From CAXBOO01 sp963977425 (GTDB lineage: Bacteria; Bacteroidota; Bacteroidia; Flavobacteriales_D; Luteibaculaceae), in NCBI GenBank assembly GCA_963977425.1, contig CAXBOO010000001.1:186001-250000 (forward strand): 64,000 nt of DNA. The letters are read 5' to 3'. Positions 17,904-27,750 of this stretch are shown in pieces. Within the stretch, counting starts at the first letter, position 1. Each line of letters starts with the position of its first letter. Under the pieces are notes generated by a model. That model was not told where the DNA came from and ran no database searches. It was given only the letters and a program-made list of their open reading frames with translations. Made by a program: the position numbers and the translations under genes.

Positions 17904-19802
17904 ATGTCAGATGTAATTAAGCACGAATGTGGGGTCGCTCTACTCAAGTTGAAAAAACCGCTTGAGTTTTATAAGGAGAAATACGGATTCGCAACCTATG
18001 GTCTAAGCAGAATGGCCTTGCTGATGGAAAAGCAAGTAAATCGTGGACAAGATGGTGCAGGTATTGCCAACATAAAATTTGATGTTGAGCCTGGAAGACG
18101 ATACATTTCTAGAAAAAGAAGTGTCTCTAATCGCTCTGTAGCTAAGATATTTAGTGAGATAAATAACTATTTTGACAAAAACCAGTATACAGCCGAACAG
18201 CTAGAAGATCCTATCTGGTTGAAGAAAAACTTACCCTTCACAGGTGAGCTTTATTTGGGCCATTTACGTTACGGAACTTTTGGTAAAAACAGCATAGAAA
18301 GTTGTCATCCTTTCTTACGTCAGAACAACTGGATGACCAGAAACCTTGTTGTAGCGGGTAACTTCAATTTGACCAATGTTGATGAACTATTTGATCAATT
18401 GATTCAACTAGGACAGCATCCTAAAGAATATGCCGATACCGTTACGGTAATGGAGAAAATCGGTCATTTCTTGGATGAAGAAAACGAAAAATTATTTGCT
18501 GAATACAAAAACGATGGATTGTCCAATCCTGAGATAAGCCGTCAAATTGGGCTTAATCTAGACATAGAAAACATATTAAAGAAAAGCAGTACCAACTGGG
18601 ATGGCGGTTATACCATGTCTGGTCTTATTGGTCATGGCGATGCATTTGTATTAAGAGATCCTAACGGTATACGCCCTTGTTACTATTACGAGGACGATGA
18701 AATTGTAACTGTAACTTCAGAACGTTCTGTAATACAAACGGTATTTAATGTAGCAACCGAAGATGTCAGAGAACTAGGTCCAGGAAATGCATTGATCATC
18801 AAAAAACATGGCAATAGTGTAGAAACCAACATCATTGAACCACGCGAGAAGTTGGCGTGTACTTTCGAAAGAATTTATTTCGGTAGAAGCAACGATGCTG
18901 GAATATATAGTGAAAGAAAGCAACTCGGTAAGTTGTTATCCAAGCGAATTATGGACGAACATGGACATAATTTGAACAATATGGTGTTCACTTATATCCC
19001 TAATACAGCTGAAATAGCATATTACGGATTGCTTAAAGGTCTTGAAAGAAGGTTAGAAGCAAAGAAAATTGAGGCTGTAAAGGCTTTAGGAAACCAAGAA
19101 TATGATGATGCTTTAGAGCACTTGTTGGAGACTAGAATTCGAATTGAAAAACTAATTCTAAAAGACGCAAAATTGCGCACATTTATCTCTAACGATAGTT
19201 CAAGAAAAGATGTTGTAAGTGGAGCTTATGATATTACCTACGGTACAGTAAAAGATGGTACCGATACCATAGTAGCATTAGACGACAGTATCGTTCGTGG
19301 TACAACTTTGAAAGAAAGCATCCTTCGAATTCTAGAAAGATTAAACCCAGAAAAGATCATAGTTATTTCATCTGCACCGATGATTTGCTATCCAGACTGT
19401 TATGGTATCGACATGGCTAGACTTGGCGAATTTGTTGCCTTTCAAGCTGCTATTCGTTTGTTGAATATCAAAGGCAAAAGCCATATCATTGACGAGGTTT
19501 ATGATGAATGCAAACGTTTATTGACTCTGCCAAAAGAAGAGAATTACAATGCTGTAACCAAAATTTACGACGGCTTTACGCAAAAAGAATTGGAAGAAAG
19601 CATTGCTGAAATTTTAACGCCAGTTGGATTTAAACCCCAACTTGAGATCGTTTATCAAAGTGTTGAAGACTTAAAAATTGCCTGCCCTGATCACCAAGGA
19701 GCTTGGTACTTTGACGGTAGATATCCAACTCCTGGCGGGAATAAAGTAGTGAACAAAGCATTCGTAAATTATTATGAAGGCAACAATTTGCGAGCTTATT
19801 AG
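17904..19802 (+). CDS. purF: Amidophosphoribosyltransferase, long Bacteroidota form
   Basis: The 632-residue enzyme belongs to the PurF family, which makes phosphoribosylamine from PRPP and glutamine, the first step of purine synthesis. The N-terminal glutaminase domain (class II) has its nucleophile at Cys9 in HECGVAL, so removal of an eight-residue propeptide or a variant N-terminus is implied; NRGQDGAG, LGHLRYGTFG and FNLTN follow. The C-terminal part holds the PRPP-binding strand IVALDDSIVRGTT. Odd points: length well above the usual 470-520, long insertions such as the helical stretch around residues 375-425, and PNTAEIA where PurF has a PDSG motif. Many Bacteroidota carry a second, standard PurF, so this copy may be a paralogue with a different task. 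Confidence 0.82.
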   Translation: MSDVIKHECGVALLKLKKPLEFYKEKYGFATYGLSRMALLMEKQVNRGQDGAGIANIKFDVEPGRRYISRKRSVSNRSVAKIFSEINNYFDKNQYTAEQLEDPIWLKKNLPFTGELYLGHLRYGTFGKNSIESCHPFLRQNNWMTRNLVVAGNFNLTNVDELFDQLIQLGQHPKEYADTVTVMEKIGHFLDEENEKLFAEYKNDGLSNPEISRQIGLNLDIENILKKSSTNWDGGYTMSGLIGHGDAFVLRDPNGIRPCYYYEDDEIVTVTSERSVIQTVFNVATEDVRELGPGNALIIKKHGNSVETNIIEPREKLACTFERIYFGRSNDAGIYSERKQLGKLLSKRIMDEHGHNLNNMVFTYIPNTAEIAYYGLLKGLERRLEAKKIEAVKALGNQEYDDALEHLLETRIRIEKLILKDAKLRTFISNDSSRKDVVSGAYDITYGTVKDGTDTIVALDDSIVRGTTLKESILRILERLNPEKIIVISSAPMICYPDCYGIDMARLGEFVAFQAAIRLLNIKGKSHIIDEVYDECKRLLTLPKEENYNAVTKIYDGFTQKELEESIAEILTPVGFKPQLEIVYQSVEDLKIACPDHQGAWYFDGRYPTPGGNKVVNKAFVNYYEGNNLRAY

Positions 19803-19891
19803 TCTTTGAGATAACCATATTTTTTCCAACTAACACAGTATTGCCTTAAAATGTGTAAAAAATTGTAAAACTTTTTTGCTAATATTGTGCC

Positions 19892-19913
19892 GTTTGCACA
19901 GCCATGTGTAAAC
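19892..19913 (+). promoter_or_regulatory. 5' untranslated hairpin before the giant adhesin gene
   Basis: GTTTGCACA at 19892-19900 pairs with TGTGTAAAC at 19905-19913 around a GCCA loop: nine pairs including one G-T wobble. GAGG at 19916-19919 follows at once and stands nine bases before the ATG at 19929, so the stem borders the ribosome-binding site. A near -7 box, TAATATTG at 19880-19887 (one mismatch), lies just upstream. The stem may stabilise the long mRNA or serve as a protein-binding site. Confidence 0.4.
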
Positions 19914-19928
19914 GCGAGGTATTTTATA

Positions 19929-22900
19929 ATGTACGACATGAACAAAACCCTTTTTAGAACCCTTAAAACCGCTGGTACTCTACTAGCTTCGTTTTTCGTA
20001 GCGTCCCTTAGTGCGCAGACTGTTTCAGGACCAGTTAATTTTACTGACGGGATAACCACAGATATTTGTGCAACCGGCATCACTTTTTACGATGATGCGG
20101 GTCCAACTGCTCCATATACGGCAACTGCTCCAGCCATAACTGAGCATACAGTTCGTTTTATTGATGCTGGAAACTATGGTAACAGCATTGTTATTACTAA
20201 TAACAACATTCAATTGGATGCAGCTGTTAATGAAGAAGATACATTAGCGATATATGCAAATGCTTCTGATCTTTATGCTGGTGTTAACGTTCTTAATAAC
20301 AATGTTGCCTCTCCTAATTTAGTTGCTTATGCAATTGGTGCTGGAATGTTCAATGCAGCTGGTACGCCAATAGGTAATATTACATTACCAGTTGATGCCG
20401 ATGCGGTATTTGCATTCAAGCAAACAGGTGCAACCAATGCTGGTGCAGCTGGATGGGATTTAAGAGTTGGAGTAACTGTTACCAATTTCCAAGAATTTGA
20501 TAGCGAAGTTCGTTTTACAAACGGTGGTAATCAACCGAACAAAATAAGCAACAACAACGCTTATGTATTGTGCCCAGATGTTGATTACGATTTTGTGTTC
20601 AATGTTTCAAATTTCAATGCAAACAACTTTTACTCACAAGCGATAGACATCGATAGTGTTGCAATAAACTTTAAGGATGGTTCTCCTTTGGTTATTATCA
20701 ACAACGGTGCGATAACACATTCTGGTGTTGCTGCTCCTGGTTCTGGTTATGTAGCGGAAGCCAATACGGTTAAACAATATGCAACTCCTGGTGCATATGA
20801 AATAGAATACGATGTTTACGACAAAAACTGTGGTGTAAAACGTTTTACACAAAGAATTGTTGTTTTAGATGATCCTACTTATAGTTACACTTCTTCTTTT
20901 GGTTTACCTCCTTATACAATTTGCCAAGGCGATGTGTTGAACATTCGTGTTGCTGCAAACGGTACAACTTTAACTGGACCAGATTTCACTGAAAACGCAA
21001 CAACTAAAAGTGTTGAATGGTTAGCGACTAACCCAGCACCTGCAGCGAATTACACTTTAAGTGCCGATTTAAAAACTTTAAACTTTGCTGGAACTAACGC
21101 TCCTGGTGTTTATCAATTGGTTGTTGAGTATTTCTACAATCAAAATGATCAATGTGCATTTTACGATACCATCGAAGTTACTGTTCAAGAACCTGTTTAC
21201 GCTGGTACTGAATCAGTTTTAGCTCCTGGTTTCGATCCTGACGTTCCTTTTGTTTGTGTTTCAGAAACAAGCTTTGATTTATTCAACTTATTAGAAGACA
21301 CATCAGCTAATTTAGCTATAGATCCTAATGGAATCTGGACAGATGCTTCAGGTAATGTTATTACAAACACCATCGACCCAAGCGCTTTAGGTGCTGGCGG
21401 TTACCAATTCACTTACACTGTACAAGGAAATGGTGTTTGCCCTGATGATTTTGAAGTTGTTCGTTTGGACATTGAAACAGAACCATATGCTGGTTACGCT
21501 ATGACTGTTCCTGAAAGAAAAGACGAATGTTCTTCTGTAAACAATTTAGACTTATTTGGTGCTGATTACATCGGTAAAAACGGACCTGCTGATTTAGGTG
21601 GTACTTGGATTTGTACCAACGTACCTGGTTCAGAAAGCGCTATTACGTTAAATCGTTTTCTAGATTTATCTGCTTTAAATTTAGGTGGTGCTTCATCTAG
21701 AGATTTCGATTTCCAATACACTGTTACTGGTAGAGCAAGCACAAATCCAAAAGACCTTCCTTGTGGAGACGCTATTGGTATTGCTCGTATTCGAGTTTCA
21801 TTGTCTCCTATTGCTGGTCAAGATTCAGTTTTATACATCTGTAATACGGAAGCGCCAATCAACTTGAACACATTATTAAGAGATGAAAACTACCAAGGTA
21901 CAGGACAATGGAGTGGCGATGCAGCTGTTGCAGGTCAACCTGGTGTTTTTATTCCGAGTGTAACATTCGATCCTAGAAACATTACTGTTGCTGGTACTTA
22001 TGTAATGTCTTATAAATTAGATCAACCGAATACTGGTGTTCCACCATGTGCTCAAGATCAAATTAACATAACATTCAACGCTATTCTTGAACCAGACGCT
22101 GGTGACGATGGAACTGCTGAAGCATGCGATACTGATGTTGCATACGATTTGTTTACTGCTTTAGGTCGTTTAGGTAATTCTACAAATGGTTTATGGTACG
22201 AAGTTGCTACAGGAAACCTAGTAGGTGGAACTGGAACAAACTTAGCGGACTTATCTCCATTCGGAGGTACAACAGTTTCTTATGAATATGTAGTTACAGG
22301 AAACAAAGACATGACTCCTGGTCGTGGTTGCGATGATGAAGTAGCTACTGTAACCATCAATGTTCAGCAAGCTAAATTGGTAGGAACAAGTCGTGAAAAC
22401 ATGGCTGTTTGTATTACCGATGCTGCTTTTGCACCTTACGATACTTTAGGCGCTCCAAAAGAAATTGACGGTAACTGGTCTCCAGCTATTCAAGGCGATC
22501 CTGCATTCGATGCAATGTTCGATCCTGCTGCAATGGCTTTAAATACATTTACAGAATACAAATACTCTCACCCAAGCAACACACCTGGATGTGCTAACCT
22601 TGAGTCAATTGTTTCATTAACAGTATATGACTTGCCTATGGCAGGAGCTGATAATGCACAATTAGTTGATATCTGTAACATTGACAATACATTCGACCTT
22701 CAAACACTTATTGAAGCTGGTGTTGATAATGGTGTAAACGGTTCTACTCTGTTAACATGGGTATTCGAATCAGTTGATGGTTTGGCTACTGTAGATCCTA
22801 CTACTGGTATTGTTGATATCACCAACTTAGGTGATAGATTCGGTATCGATTACGATTTCCGTTACATTGTTCAATCTCCAGGTTGTTCAGACGATACAGC

Positions 22901-25900
22901 TTTCTTTAGAATTAAAGTATTCAAACAAGGTTTTGCTGGTAACGATAATTCTTTCATTACTTGTACTAGTACAGATCAAGATATATTATTGTTTGATTTT
23001 GTAAATACAGGCGGTACTACTGACGATTGGGGTACTTGGAATGATGTAACTGGTACAGGTGGAATGACTGGTACAGACAACTTAGCAACATTCAATCCGA
23101 ATGATGTAAGTGCTGTGACTGATTTCCCTGGAACTGGAGCTGACACTTTGTACTATATCGTAACTGTTGAAAACTGCCCAGACGATACATCTTATATAGC
23201 AACATTCCACTCTAAAGAACCTTTGGCTGGTATCAGCAATTCTCCAATTGGAGTTGATGGTCCATTAGCTGCTTGTGAAAACGAAGAAGATTTAGATTTA
23301 TTCACAGGTCTTACCGATACATACGATGACGGTGGTACTTGGGAATTAGAAATTTGGCCTCCAAACAGAAATGCTGATCCAGCTTTCTTAAGCTTACGCA
23401 ACAATGTAAACAGCAACATTGCCGATCCAGTTAGTGGTGATTTGTACTTCAAACCTGAAGGAAACATTTTCAACTTAGCTCGTTTCGACTCTAACTTTGT
23501 TAAAACTCACAATGGCGATCCAAAAGAATTGTTCGAAAGTCCAATTTTTAGATTCCGTTACATTGTTAAGGATACTACAAACTTCCCTGCAGCTGCTAGC
23601 AACTATGGTTACAGATGTTCAGAAGATACTTCTTATGTATACGTACGTGTAGAAGCAGACTTTACGAACACTGACAACTTCAATTTCGAATTGGAAACGG
23701 ATGCTACTATAGCAGGTTCTAAAAACCCTCCTTTGGATGTAACTAAAGTGGTTGTATGCCAAACTGAAACAGATTTCTTATTGAACGATTATTTCCCAGG
23801 CCTTACTGATATAGCGGCATGTGTTAATGCTCCTCAAGACGATTTTGTAATCAATACATTGCCTGCTGGTGGCGTTTACAACACTTCAGGTTCAACGGAC
23901 TATTTTGTAAATGCAACAGTTATAGATTCTAGCTTTACTGATTTTGAAGTAATTACTCTGAGTGTTACAAACGAGTGTGGTACAGCTATTACTCAAGCAC
24001 CATTGGAATTGAGAATTGAGCCAGAAGCTCTTGATCTTCCTATTGACCCAATTACGTTGTGTGGAAATGGAAATACAATAGACTTAAGTCTTGATGATTA
24101 TATTGGACAGTATTATGCTGACAACTTTGCTGATTTCGAAACAAGATTCAATGCAGTTGGTAGTGCTACTAACATATTGGTAACCAATAAAGATGTAGAT
24201 CCAAGCAGAGCAGATTTCTCTTTAGGAAGCCCAAAATTTTACACCATCAATTTAGAAATTGATAGAATGCATTGCCCAGATGTAGTTTCACCTATCAATA
24301 TTACTATCAATCAACAACCATTTGCTGGTGAAGACCAAATTGGTGTAAAAGTTTGTGCTGATGGAATTGTTAATATGTCTGATTTCATAGATCCAGCTGC
24401 TACTAATCCAGCTACAGGTCAAACAGTTGATCTAACGGGGGTTTTTACTTGTCCATCATGTACTCCAGCATTCACTTCACAAGGATATAGCTCAGCAACG
24501 TTAAATGCTAAAGATTATGCTGGAACGATTCAAGAATTTGTATACATTGTTGATGTTCCTGGTTGTGAGCCTGTTGAATCTAGATTGCAAATTGTTTTCG
24601 AAAAGAAGAAATACGCTGGGGAATCTCAAACAGCTACTATTTGTAACAACGAAACGAATATTTTCTTACCAGGATTATTGAATGCTGCTAATGGTGATAC
24701 ACCAGATGGTGGAGGAAATTTCACGCCAAACAGACCTGGTAAAAACGGAAACTTCTTCAATGCTTCTCAATACTCAAATGAAACTATCGACTTTACTTAC
24801 ACTGTAGGTGGTAAACCAGGTGATGTATGTCCAGCTTCTACAGCTGTTCTTACTTTGAATATCGAAGATGCTCCAACAGCGGGTACCGATGGTGAAGTAA
24901 ATGTTTGTTATGGTGACGGTCCTGTTAATTTATTTGACGGAATCAATGGTCAAGCTGATGTAATTGGAACTTTTGTACCAGTTAATCCTGGAACTGTTGA
25001 TCCATCATACTTAGGTGGTCCAAACATGAAGTTCTTCGACTTTACAACCTTTGTAAATGCAGCGTCTAACCCAAAACCAACAAAAGCATTGTTCTACTAT
25101 GTTGTTAAAACAGGAAGTTGTCCTGCTGATACATCAGTTATTACAGTAAATATTTCTCCTACTCCTAAAGCAGGTTTGTCTGACACAATTCCAGTGGTAT
25201 TATGTCAAGACCTTATAACATTTGATTTAAAATCTGTATTGGGTAACCTAGAAACAGGTAACGGAGACGGTGATTATATGGACGGTGGAACTTGGTCAGT
25301 ATTGACTCCAGAAAATGGAAGCATTACAGGTTCAATCATCGATCCTAGCACACTTTCTAATTCTAGAGTTCACAGATTCAAATACACAGTTTCTACAGAT
25401 TGTGGTGATGCTGCTTCTATCGTAGCCATTACAATGGATGTTGTTCCTGATGTAGGATTAAATGTTAACGATAGCTTGTGTAGCGATGGGGCCGTTATAG
25501 ACCTTAGTGTTTGGTATCCACAATTCACAGGTGGTGTTTGGCAAAACGTAAGTGGAGCTGCAACAGCGCTTAGTGGTAACTTATTAGCTACATCATTGAT
25601 TACTGGAAACTCAGTAAGCTTAGATTATGTAGTACAAAGTAAATTGGGTGAATGTAACCCTGGTGTTGCTAATGTAACATTGCGTGTATTCGAATTAGCT
25701 AACGCCGGTGACGATGATGAGTTGAGCTTTGTAATGTGTAAAGAAGGTAACAACGTTAACCTATTCGATATTCTTCAAGGTGAAACTGCTGGTGGAACAT
25801 TTGAATCAACACCTGGTATAGCAGACAACAATGCATTGGTAGGAAGCACTATTATAGTTAGCGAAATTCCTGTTGGAAAACACGTAGTTCGTTACATAGT

Positions 25901-27731
25901 AAAATCTGGACCATGTGTACCTGATACTGCTATCATCAATATTAGCGTAGCCGATCTTACTTCAGAATCTCCATACTGTGGTGATTTCGATGGCGATGGT
26001 GTTGCTAACGTATTGGACTTGGATATCGATAACGATGGTATCTCTAACCTAGACGAAAGTGCTGGTCTTGATCTAATGGGTGACCACGATAACGATTTGT
26101 TGGCCAACTTCATGGATAGAGATTTTGCAACCTTTATTGGTTCTGACTTTAAGAAAGGTGTTGTAACGGCTTTCGATATGGACAACGATGGAATCGTAAA
26201 CATGTTCGACTTAGATTCTGACGGCGATGTAATATTTGATATTGCTGAAGCTTTCCCAGATAGCTATACTATTTACGATGCCAATAAAGATGGTAAAACA
26301 GATACTCAAAATGCAGATGGTATAAACGATGTGTCTAAAAATGACAAGGTTGTTAACACTGACTTAGATGTATTTGAAGATTTCTTAGATCTTGATTCAG
26401 ACAACGACAGTATCTTAGATAATACTGAGAACAATGGTCAAGCTTACGATGTAATCAATACGGATGGTCCTAGTGATGATTTAGCTAACTACCGCGATAC
26501 GGATTCTGACAACGATGGTATTTCAGATGAGTTTGAAAACAACGGTGGTACGGCTACTGTACCAGCTGATTCTGACGGTGATGGTACACCTGACTATGTA
26601 GATTTCGATTCTGATAACGACGGTATTTCAGATGCTGATGAAGCTTATTTAACAGCTGGTATACCTGAAGATTTTGACGGAGACGGCTTGTACAACTTCC
26701 AAGACACTGACTCAGATAACGATTTAATCGGTGATGAGTTTGAAGGATTGATTAATACAGTACCAAGTACGAATAACGATTTCCGTAATCTTGATTCAGA
26801 TAGCGACGGTATTCCTGACGAAATAGAAGGTTTATGTGTTGTTGTTGGTGATGAGCCAAACGATGCTGACGATGATGGTATTTACGATTTCCGTGAATTG
26901 GATTCTGACAACGATTTATTATTGGATGCTTTAGAGGCTGGTCCAGATCCAATGTTACCTATAAACTCAGATGGTGGTCGTACATACGATTTCCAGCAAA
27001 CTGATGCGGACGGTGATGGTTTATTAGATGCTTACGAAGCACGTAATTTACCAGATGCTTCAGGTTACATAACTAACCCTGTAGATTCTGACGCACCTTA
27101 CTCAACTGCTGACGGAATGTATGATTTCCAAGATCACGATTCAGACAACGATTTGATTCCTGATAGTGTAGAAGGCTTTGATTTAGTGTCGGGTAATTTC
27201 CCTGGTCCTGGAGCTGATACAGACGGTGATTTGATTGAAGATTACTTAGACTTGGATTCAGACAACGATGGTATAGATGATGCTATTGAAGCTGGTGCAG
27301 ACGGAAGTCGTCCAGACGATTCAGACGGAGACGGAATTCCTGACTTTAGAGAATTGGATTCAGACAACGATGGAGTAATCGATCGTATAGAAGGAACAGA
27401 AGATTGTGATAACGATGGTACACCGAACTACAAAGATGCTGGTGACAACTGTAAGATCACAACATTCATACCTGAAGGATTCTCTCCTAACGGTGATAAT
27501 GTGAATGAAACGTTCTTAATACCTGATTTGAATACCTTCCCTGGAAGAGACTTAAAAGTTTACAACAGATGGGGTGGATTGGTTTACGAAAACGAGAAAT
27601 ACGACAATACTTGGAGTGGAAAAGACATGAACGGAAACCAATTGGTTGACGGAACATACTTCTATACTTTAGACCTTGGATTAGGTCAAGAGCCACAAAC
27701 AGGATATGTTTATATCATTGGTAAAGATTAA
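19929..27731 (+). CDS. Giant T9SS surface protein: repeat adhesin with TSP3 region and type B sorting domain
   Basis: The product has about 2600 residues. A signal peptide (NKTLFRTLKTAGTLLASFF, ending SLSAQ) is followed by an N-terminal region of about 400 residues, then many degenerate 90-130-residue units (roughly residues 420-2010), each with a CxxxxxFDLFxLL-like segment, a GGTWxD strand, a Tyr-rich strand and CPDD, ending AGxD. Residues about 2015-2500 are thrombospondin type 3-like, Asp-rich DSDNDGI repeats likely to bind calcium. The last 90 residues are the gliding-motility/CHU_C type B domain: GFSPNGDNVNETF, VYNRWGGLVYE, GTYFYTL. Such proteins are exported by T9SS with a PorP/SprF partner, which is the next gene. 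ATG 19929 has GAGG nine bases upstream; ATG 19938 is an alternative. Adhesion or gliding is inferred. Confidence 0.92.
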   Translation: MYDMNKTLFRTLKTAGTLLASFFVASLSAQTVSGPVNFTDGITTDICATGITFYDDAGPTAPYTATAPAITEHTVRFIDAGNYGNSIVITNNNIQLDAAVNEEDTLAIYANASDLYAGVNVLNNNVASPNLVAYAIGAGMFNAAGTPIGNITLPVDADAVFAFKQTGATNAGAAGWDLRVGVTVTNFQEFDSEVRFTNGGNQPNKISNNNAYVLCPDVDYDFVFNVSNFNANNFYSQAIDIDSVAINFKDGSPLVIINNGAITHSGVAAPGSGYVAEANTVKQYATPGAYEIEYDVYDKNCGVKRFTQRIVVLDDPTYSYTSSFGLPPYTICQGDVLNIRVAANGTTLTGPDFTENATTKSVEWLATNPAPAANYTLSADLKTLNFAGTNAPGVYQLVVEYFYNQNDQCAFYDTIEVTVQEPVYAGTESVLAPGFDPDVPFVCVSETSFDLFNLLEDTSANLAIDPNGIWTDASGNVITNTIDPSALGAGGYQFTYTVQGNGVCPDDFEVVRLDIETEPYAGYAMTVPERKDECSSVNNLDLFGADYIGKNGPADLGGTWICTNVPGSESAITLNRFLDLSALNLGGASSRDFDFQYTVTGRASTNPKDLPCGDAIGIARIRVSLSPIAGQDSVLYICNTEAPINLNTLLRDENYQGTGQWSGDAAVAGQPGVFIPSVTFDPRNITVAGTYVMSYKLDQPNTGVPPCAQDQINITFNAILEPDAGDDGTAEACDTDVAYDLFTALGRLGNSTNGLWYEVATGNLVGGTGTNLADLSPFGGTTVSYEYVVTGNKDMTPGRGCDDEVATVTINVQQAKLVGTSRENMAVCITDAAFAPYDTLGAPKEIDGNWSPAIQGDPAFDAMFDPAAMALNTFTEYKYSHPSNTPGCANLESIVSLTVYDLPMAGADNAQLVDICNIDNTFDLQTLIEAGVDNGVNGSTLLTWVFESVDGLATVDPTTGIVDITNLGDRFGIDYDFRYIVQSPGCSDDTAFFRIKVFKQGFAGNDNSFITCTSTDQDILLFDFVNTGGTTDDWGTWNDVTGTGGMTGTDNLATFNPNDVSAVTDFPGTGADTLYYIVTVENCPDDTSYIATFHSKEPLAGISNSPIGVDGPLAACENEEDLDLFTGLTDTYDDGGTWELEIWPPNRNADPAFLSLRNNVNSNIADPVSGDLYFKPEGNIFNLARFDSNFVKTHNGDPKELFESPIFRFRYIVKDTTNFPAAASNYGYRCSEDTSYVYVRVEADFTNTDNFNFELETDATIAGSKNPPLDVTKVVVCQTETDFLLNDYFPGLTDIAACVNAPQDDFVINTLPAGGVYNTSGSTDYFVNATVIDSSFTDFEVITLSVTNECGTAITQAPLELRIEPEALDLPIDPITLCGNGNTIDLSLDDYIGQYYADNFADFETRFNAVGSATNILVTNKDVDPSRADFSLGSPKFYTINLEIDRMHCPDVVSPINITINQQPFAGEDQIGVKVCADGIVNMSDFIDPAATNPATGQTVDLTGVFTCPSCTPAFTSQGYSSATLNAKDYAGTIQEFVYIVDVPGCEPVESRLQIVFEKKKYAGESQTATICNNETNIFLPGLLNAANGDTPDGGGNFTPNRPGKNGNFFNASQYSNETIDFTYTVGGKPGDVCPASTAVLTLNIEDAPTAGTDGEVNVCYGDGPVNLFDGINGQADVIGTFVPVNPGTVDPSYLGGPNMKFFDFTTFVNAASNPKPTKALFYYVVKTGSCPADTSVITVNISPTPKAGLSDTIPVVLCQDLITFDLKSVLGNLETGNGDGDYMDGGTWSVLTPENGSITGSIIDPSTLSNSRVHRFKYTVSTDCGDAASIVAITMDVVPDVGLNVNDSLCSDGAVIDLSVWYPQFTGGVWQNVSGAATALSGNLLATSLITGNSVSLDYVVQSKLGECNPGVANVTLRVFELANAGDDDELSFVMCKEGNNVNLFDILQGETAGGTFESTPGIADNNALVGSTIIVSEIPVGKHVVRYIVKSGPCVPDTAIINISVADLTSESPYCGDFDGDGVANVLDLDIDNDGISNLDESAGLDLMGDHDNDLLANFMDRDFATFIGSDFKKGVVTAFDMDNDGIVNMFDLDSDGDVIFDIAEAFPDSYTIYDANKDGKTDTQNADGINDVSKNDKVVNTDLDVFEDFLDLDSDNDSILDNTENNGQAYDVINTDGPSDDLANYRDTDSDNDGISDEFENNGGTATVPADSDGDGTPDYVDFDSDNDGISDADEAYLTAGIPEDFDGDGLYNFQDTDSDNDLIGDEFEGLINTVPSTNNDFRNLDSDSDGIPDEIEGLCVVVGDEPNDADDDGIYDFRELDSDNDLLLDALEAGPDPMLPINSDGGRTYDFQQTDADGDGLLDAYEARNLPDASGYITNPVDSDAPYSTADGMYDFQDHDSDNDLIPDSVEGFDLVSGNFPGPGADTDGDLIEDYLDLDSDNDGIDDAIEAGADGSRPDDSDGDGIPDFRELDSDNDGVIDRIEGTEDCDNDGTPNYKDAGDNCKITTFIPEGFSPNGDNVNETFLIPDLNTFPGRDLKVYNRWGGLVYENEKYDNTWSGKDMNGNQLVDGTYFYTLDLGLGQEPQTGYVYIIGKD
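25975..27430 (+). repeat. Coding TSP3-like calcium-repeat block
   Basis: About 480 codons repeat the pattern DSDNDGI(S/P)D...E...G and DGDGxxDFRELDSDND, with roughly two dozen Asp-rich loops of the thrombospondin type 3 kind. At DNA level the word GATTCTGACAACGATGG and close variants recur, so this stretch is prone to repeat-length change and misassembly. Confidence 0.85.
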
Positions 27732-27750
27732 TATTAGACGACAAGAAAGG

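Noticed and set aside
19887..19928. Longer start (GTG 19887) for the giant adhesin
   Set aside because: It lies in a hairpin and near the promoter, gives residues unlike a signal peptide and has no ribosome-binding site.
25975..27430. Repeated short DNA words suggesting a CRISPR or satellite array
   Set aside because: Spacing follows codons and the translation gives regular Asp-rich TSP3 repeats in one open frame.
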